From Pseudomonas sp. CC120222-01a (lineage in GTDB: Bacteria > Pseudomonadota > Gammaproteobacteria > Pseudomonadales > Pseudomonadaceae): a stretch of 64,000 nucleotides of DNA. The stretch spans positions 120,184 through 184,183 of the forward strand of contig NZ_QEQQ01000010.1 of the NCBI RefSeq assembly GCF_003097235.1, read 5' to 3'. Positions 60,587 through 64,000 of the stretch are shown in pieces; position 1 is the stretch's first letter; the number at the start of each line of letters is the position of its first letter. A model generated the notes under the pieces. It was not told the origin of the DNA. It searched no databases and saw only the letters and a list, made by a program, of their open reading frames with translations. Made by a program: the position numbers and the translations under genes.

Positions 60587-61411
60587 TTACTTGCGACGAC
60601 GGACGATCATGTTGTCGGTACGCTTATTACCGCGGGTCTTCGCACCCTTGGTTGGGAAGCCCCATGGCGATACCGGATGACGACCACCGGAGGTACGACC
60701 TTCACCACCACCATGTGGGTGGTCAACCGGGTTCATGGCAACACCACGAACGGTTGGGCGAACGCCGCGCCAGCGTTTGGCACCAGCTTTACCCAGCGAA
60801 CGCAGGCTGTGCTCGGAGTTCGAGACTTCGCCCAGGGTCGCACGGCACTCAGCCAGGACTTTACGCATTTCACCAGAGCGCAGACGCAGGGTCACGTAGA
60901 CACCTTCGCGGGCGATCAGCTGAGCCGAAGCACCAGCGGAACGTGCGATCTGAGCACCTTTACCCGGCTTCAGTTCGATGCCGTGAATGGTGCTACCTAC
61001 TGGGATGTTGCGCAGCTGCAGGGAGTTACCGGCCTTGATTGGGGCCAGGGCACCTGCGATCAGCTGGTCGCCAGCGCTCACGCCTTTAGGGGCGATGATG
61101 TAGCGACGCTCACCGTCTGCGTAGCACAGCAGGGCGATGTGAGCAGTACGGTTTGGATCGTATTCGATACGCTCGACAGTGGCTGGGATGCCATCTTTGT
61201 CGTTGCGACGGAAGTCGACCAGACGGTAATGCTGCTTGTGACCACCACCAACGTGACGAGTGGTAATGCGGCCATTGTTGTTACGACCACCAGACTTCGA
61301 TTTTTTCTCGATCAGCGGTGCGTGAGGAGCGCCTTTGTGCAGCTCCTTGTTGACCACCTTGACCACGAAACGGCGGCCAGGGGAAGTCGGTTTGCATTTA
61401 ACGATTGCCAT
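60587..61411 (-). CDS. rplB: 50S ribosomal protein L2
   Basis: Core large-subunit protein needed for peptidyl transfer and subunit joining. The 274 residues start [20 protein letters not shown] and contain the catalytic-centre segment [26 protein letters not shown] (two adjoining motifs). It lies 14 bases after rplW. Confidence 0.99.
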
Positions 61412-61425
61412 GATGCACCCCTTCC

Positions 61426-61725
61426 TTACTCAGCACTGCTGCTGAAATCGAGATCTTGGCCTGGCTGAAGGGAGACGATCGCCTTCTTCCAGTCATTACG
61501 CTTGCCCAGACCACGTGCGGTACGCTTGGTTTTACCCAGAACGTTAACAGTCGACACGTTTTCAACTTTTACGTTGAACAGGCCTTCGACAGCTTTCTTG
61601 ATTTCCAGCTTGGTTGCATCAGTAGCAACCTTGAATACGAACTGGCCTTTTTTCTCAGCCAGAACGGTAGCCTTCTCGGAAACGTGCGGGCCAAGGAGGA
61701 CTTTGAATACGCGTTCCTGGTTCAT
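61426..61725 (-). CDS. rplW: 50S ribosomal protein L23
   Basis: Exit-tunnel protein that docks trigger factor and SRP. The 99 residues start [20 protein letters not shown] and include [20 protein letters not shown]. Its start overlaps the rplD stop by 4 bases. Confidence 0.99.
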
Positions 61726-62324
61726 CCCAGCAGCTCCTCGAATTTCTTCACGGCCGAGACGGTGATCAACACCTTCTCGTATGCGATCAGACTGACCGGG
61801 TCGGAACCTTGAACGTCACGTACATCGACGTGCGGCAGGTTGCGAGCAGCCAGGTACAGGTTCTGATCAACAGCGTCGGAAACGATCAGTACGTCGTTCA
61901 GACCCATGCCGTTCAGCTTGTTCAGCAGATCTTTGGTTTTCGGCGCTTCAACAGCGAAGTCCTGAACCACGACCAGACGATCGCTACGCACCAGCTCAGC
62001 GAGGATGGAGCGCAGGGCTGCGCGGTACATCTTCTTGTTGAGCTTCTGCGAGTGATCTTGAGGACGAGCTGCGAAGGTTACACCACCGCCACGCCAGATC
62101 GGACCACGGGTGGTACCAGCACGAGCACGGCCAGTACCCTTCTGACGCCATGGGCGCTTACCGCCACCAGCCACGTCGGAACGGGTCTTCTGCTGCTTGG
62201 TGCCCTGACGGCCGCCAGCCATGTAGGCCACGACTGCTTGGTGTACCAGCGTCTCGTTGAATTCGCCACCGAAAGCCAGTTCGGAAACTTCGATCGCCTG
62301 AGCGTCATTTACATTAAGTTGCAT
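61722..62324 (-). CDS. rplD: 50S ribosomal protein L4
   Basis: Tunnel-constriction protein; in E. coli it also controls the S10 operon. The 200 residues start [20 protein letters not shown] and contain the L4 loop [25 protein letters not shown] (two adjoining motifs). It lies between rplC and rplW. Confidence 0.99.
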   Translation of the reverse strand: MQLNVNDAQAIEVSELAFGGEFNETLVHQAVVAYMAGGRQGTKQQKTRSDVAGGGKRPWRQKGTGRARAGTTRGPIWRGGGVTFAARPQDHSQKLNKKMYRAALRSILAELVRSDRLVVVQDFAVEAPKTKDLLNKLNGMGLNDVLIVSDAVDQNLYLAARNLPHVDVRDVQGSDPVSLIAYEKVLITVSAVKKFEELLG

Positions 62325-62336
62325 GTCAGTATCCCC

Positions 62337-62972
62337 TTAACCGCGAGCCTTGACAGCTGGACGTACAACCACGTCGCCGCCAGTAGCGCCAGGTACGGCA
62401 CCCTTGACGAGCAGCAGGTTGCGCTCAGCGTCTACGCGAACTACTTCCAGGGACTGAACAGTCACGCGCTCGGCGCCCATGTGACCGGACATTTTCTTGC
62501 CCTTGAACACACGACCAGGAGTCTGGCACTGGCCGATGGAACCTGGGACACGGTGCGACACGGAGTTACCGTGGGTGTTGTCCTGGCCACGGAAGTTCCA
62601 GCGCTTGATGGTACCGGCGAAGCCTTTACCTTTGGACTGACCAGTAACGTCAACCAGCTGGCCTGCAGTGAAGAGTTCAGCTTTGATCGAGTCGCCAGCC
62701 TGGAACTCGCCTTCTTCAAGACGGAACTCCCAGACACCGCGACCAGCGGCAACGTTGGCCTTGGCGAAGTGACCTGCCTGAGCGGCAGTCACACGCGAAG
62801 CACGACGCTCGCCGACAGTGACTTGCACTGCACGGTAGCCATCGGTTTCTTCAGTTTTGAACTGGGTGACACGATTCGGCTCGATCTCAATGACCGTGAC
62901 CGGAATGGAGACACCTTCTTCGGTGAAAATGCGGGTCATACCGCACTTGCGACCGATTACACCAATAGTCAT
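62337..62972 (-). CDS. rplC: 50S ribosomal protein L3
   Basis: Early-assembly large-subunit protein near the peptidyl transferase centre. The 211 residues start [20 protein letters not shown] and contain [21 protein letters not shown] and [23 protein letters not shown] 62972 matches the orthologous start; an upstream extension is not coding. Confidence 0.99.
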   Translation of the reverse strand: MTIGVIGRKCGMTRIFTEEGVSIPVTVIEIEPNRVTQFKTEETDGYRAVQVTVGERRASRVTAAQAGHFAKANVAAGRGVWEFRLEEGEFQAGDSIKAELFTAGQLVDVTGQSKGKGFAGTIKRWNFRGQDNTHGNSVSHRVPGSIGQCQTPGRVFKGKKMSGHMGAERVTVQSLEVVRVDAERNLLLVKGAVPGATGGDVVVRPAVKARG

Positions 62973-63052
62973 GTTATAAACCTCATGAGTGTACGGGGCT
63001 TTCACCCGCTATGGCCGCCCATTTCAGAGCGTTACACGACTAGACCGAAGTC

Positions 63053-63364
63053 TTAGCCGAGGCTGATCTGTACTTCCACACCTGCCGCCAGATCAAGCTT
63101 CATCAGCGCGTCAACGGTTTTATCCGTTGGCTGGACGATGTCCAGAACACGCTTATGAGTGCGAATCTCGTACTGGTCACGCGCGTCTTTGTTGACGTGC
63201 GGGGAGACCAGAACGGTGAAACGCTCTTTGCGGGTAGGCAGTGGAATTGGACCACGCACTTGTGCACCAGTACGTTTCGCGGTTTCCACGATTTCCTGGG
63301 TGGATTGGTCGATCAGGCGATGGTCGAAAGCCTTCAACCTGATACGGATTTGCTGATTTTGCAT
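63053..63364 (-). CDS. rpsJ: 30S ribosomal protein S10
   Basis: Small-subunit protein, also NusE in transcription antitermination. The 103 residues start [20 protein letters not shown] and contain [35 protein letters not shown] (two adjoining motifs). It leads the S10 operon; the 141 bases to the tuf stop hold its promoter and the tuf terminator. Confidence 0.99.
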
Positions 63365-63460
63365 TGGATTTCAGACTCCAGGCTGTTCCCAACGGACGCA
63401 CTACGCCCGCTAAAAGGAGGCGTGATTCTATAGACGCCCCAATTTAGTGTCAACCCAATA

Positions 63461-63490
63461 AAAAAAACCCCCGCTGAGCGGGGGTTTTTT
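63461..63490. terminator. tuf terminator, bidirectional
   Basis: CCCCCGC and GCGGGGG pair around a TGA loop, with A and T runs on either side. It ends tuf on the minus strand, 15 bases after the stop codon. Confidence 0.95.
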
Positions 63491-63505
63491 CAATCGGTCG
63501 AGTGA

Positions 63506-64000
63506 TTACTCGATGATTTTGGCTACGACGCCGGCGCCGACGGTACGACCGCCTTCACGGATAGCGAAGCGCAGACCGTCTTCCATTGCGATGGTCTTGA
63601 TCAGGGTAACAGTCATCTGAATGTTGTCACCTGGCATTACCATTTCAACGCCTTCCGGCAGTTCGCAGTTACCGGTCACGTCAGTGGTACGGAAGTAGAA
63701 CTGAGGACGGTAGCCTTTGAAGAACGGAGTGTGACGGCCGCCTTCTTCCTTCGACAGGACGTAGACTTCTGCGGTGAACTTGGTGTGCGGCTTGACCGAA
63801 CCTGGCTTGACCAGAACCTGGCCACGCTCAACGTCGTCACGCTTGGTACCACGCAGCAGAACGCCGCAGTTCTCGCCAGCACGGCCTTCGTCCAGCAGCT
63901 TGCGGAACATCTCAACACCGGTGCAGGTGGTGGTGGTGGTGTCACGCAGACCAACGATTTCCAGCGGATCCTGAACGCGGACGATACCACGCTCGATACG
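63506..64000 (-). CDS. tuf: Elongation factor Tu (partial, C-terminal end)
   Basis: Delivers aminoacyl-tRNA to the ribosome. About the last 164 residues are visible; the N-terminal GTPase domain lies beyond the window. [31 protein letters not shown] (domain II) and the end [15 protein letters not shown] (domain III) are unmistakable. It lies just upstream of rpsJ, the position of the ribosomal-cluster tuf copy. Confidence 0.98.

Overview
The window is a chromosomal segment of a Pseudomonas, most likely of the P. putida group. The basis is the high-GC coding, the gene order (ribD-nrdR, the selABC-fdn block, ssb-uvrA-ftnA-katA, then the alpha, spc and S10 ribosomal operons up to tuf), and the P. 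putida-type inverted-pair repeats between genes. The species call is inference from gene order and recalled orthologues; no search was run.

Layout. 1-5340: riboflavin genes (ribBA-type, riboflavin synthase, ribD), nrdR, a small lipoprotein, a methyltransferase and a YbbN-type thioredoxin. 5890-9013: a zinc-starvation operon behind a Zur box (His-rich DUF2796 protein, MacB-like ABC ATPase and permease, DUF3299 protein), followed by an OmpW/OprG porin with an ANR-type box. 9794-18051: an MFS pump with a divergent HxlR regulator and two matching operators, two sugar-nucleotide enzymes, a TSUP permease, an XRE-type regulator, an alanine/Na+ symporter and an asparaginase.

18063-27268 is a compact selenocysteine block on the minus strand. 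It holds tRNA-Sec, selB, selA, fdhE and the three subunits of formate dehydrogenase-N. The catalytic subunit carries an in-frame UGA with a SECIS-like hairpin directly behind it, so the translation machinery (all but selD) sits beside its client enzyme.

27480-34150 is more variable: a small membrane protein between copies of a repeat, a DMT transporter, a decayed fragment resembling fdnG, and an operon of VioC/AsnO-like Fe(II)/2-oxoglutarate oxygenase, TSUP permease and YdfG-like dehydrogenase, divergent from a MocR regulator.

34340-42434 is a lower-GC mobile island between the MocR gene and ssb. Six overlapping minus-strand genes encode three tyrosine recombinases, two small coiled-coil proteins and a RecD2-like helicase. 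It resembles Gamma-Mobile-Trio (GMT) / Tn554-like elements but has no obvious cargo unless the helicase is the cargo. A 13-bp direct repeat lies at both edges.

42451-64000 is core genome: ssb, a YajR-like MFS pump, uvrA, ftnA, katA, then rplQ through rpsJ and the end of tuf. Translation, secretion (secY) and transcription (rpoA) genes run in one direction with the usual short spacings.
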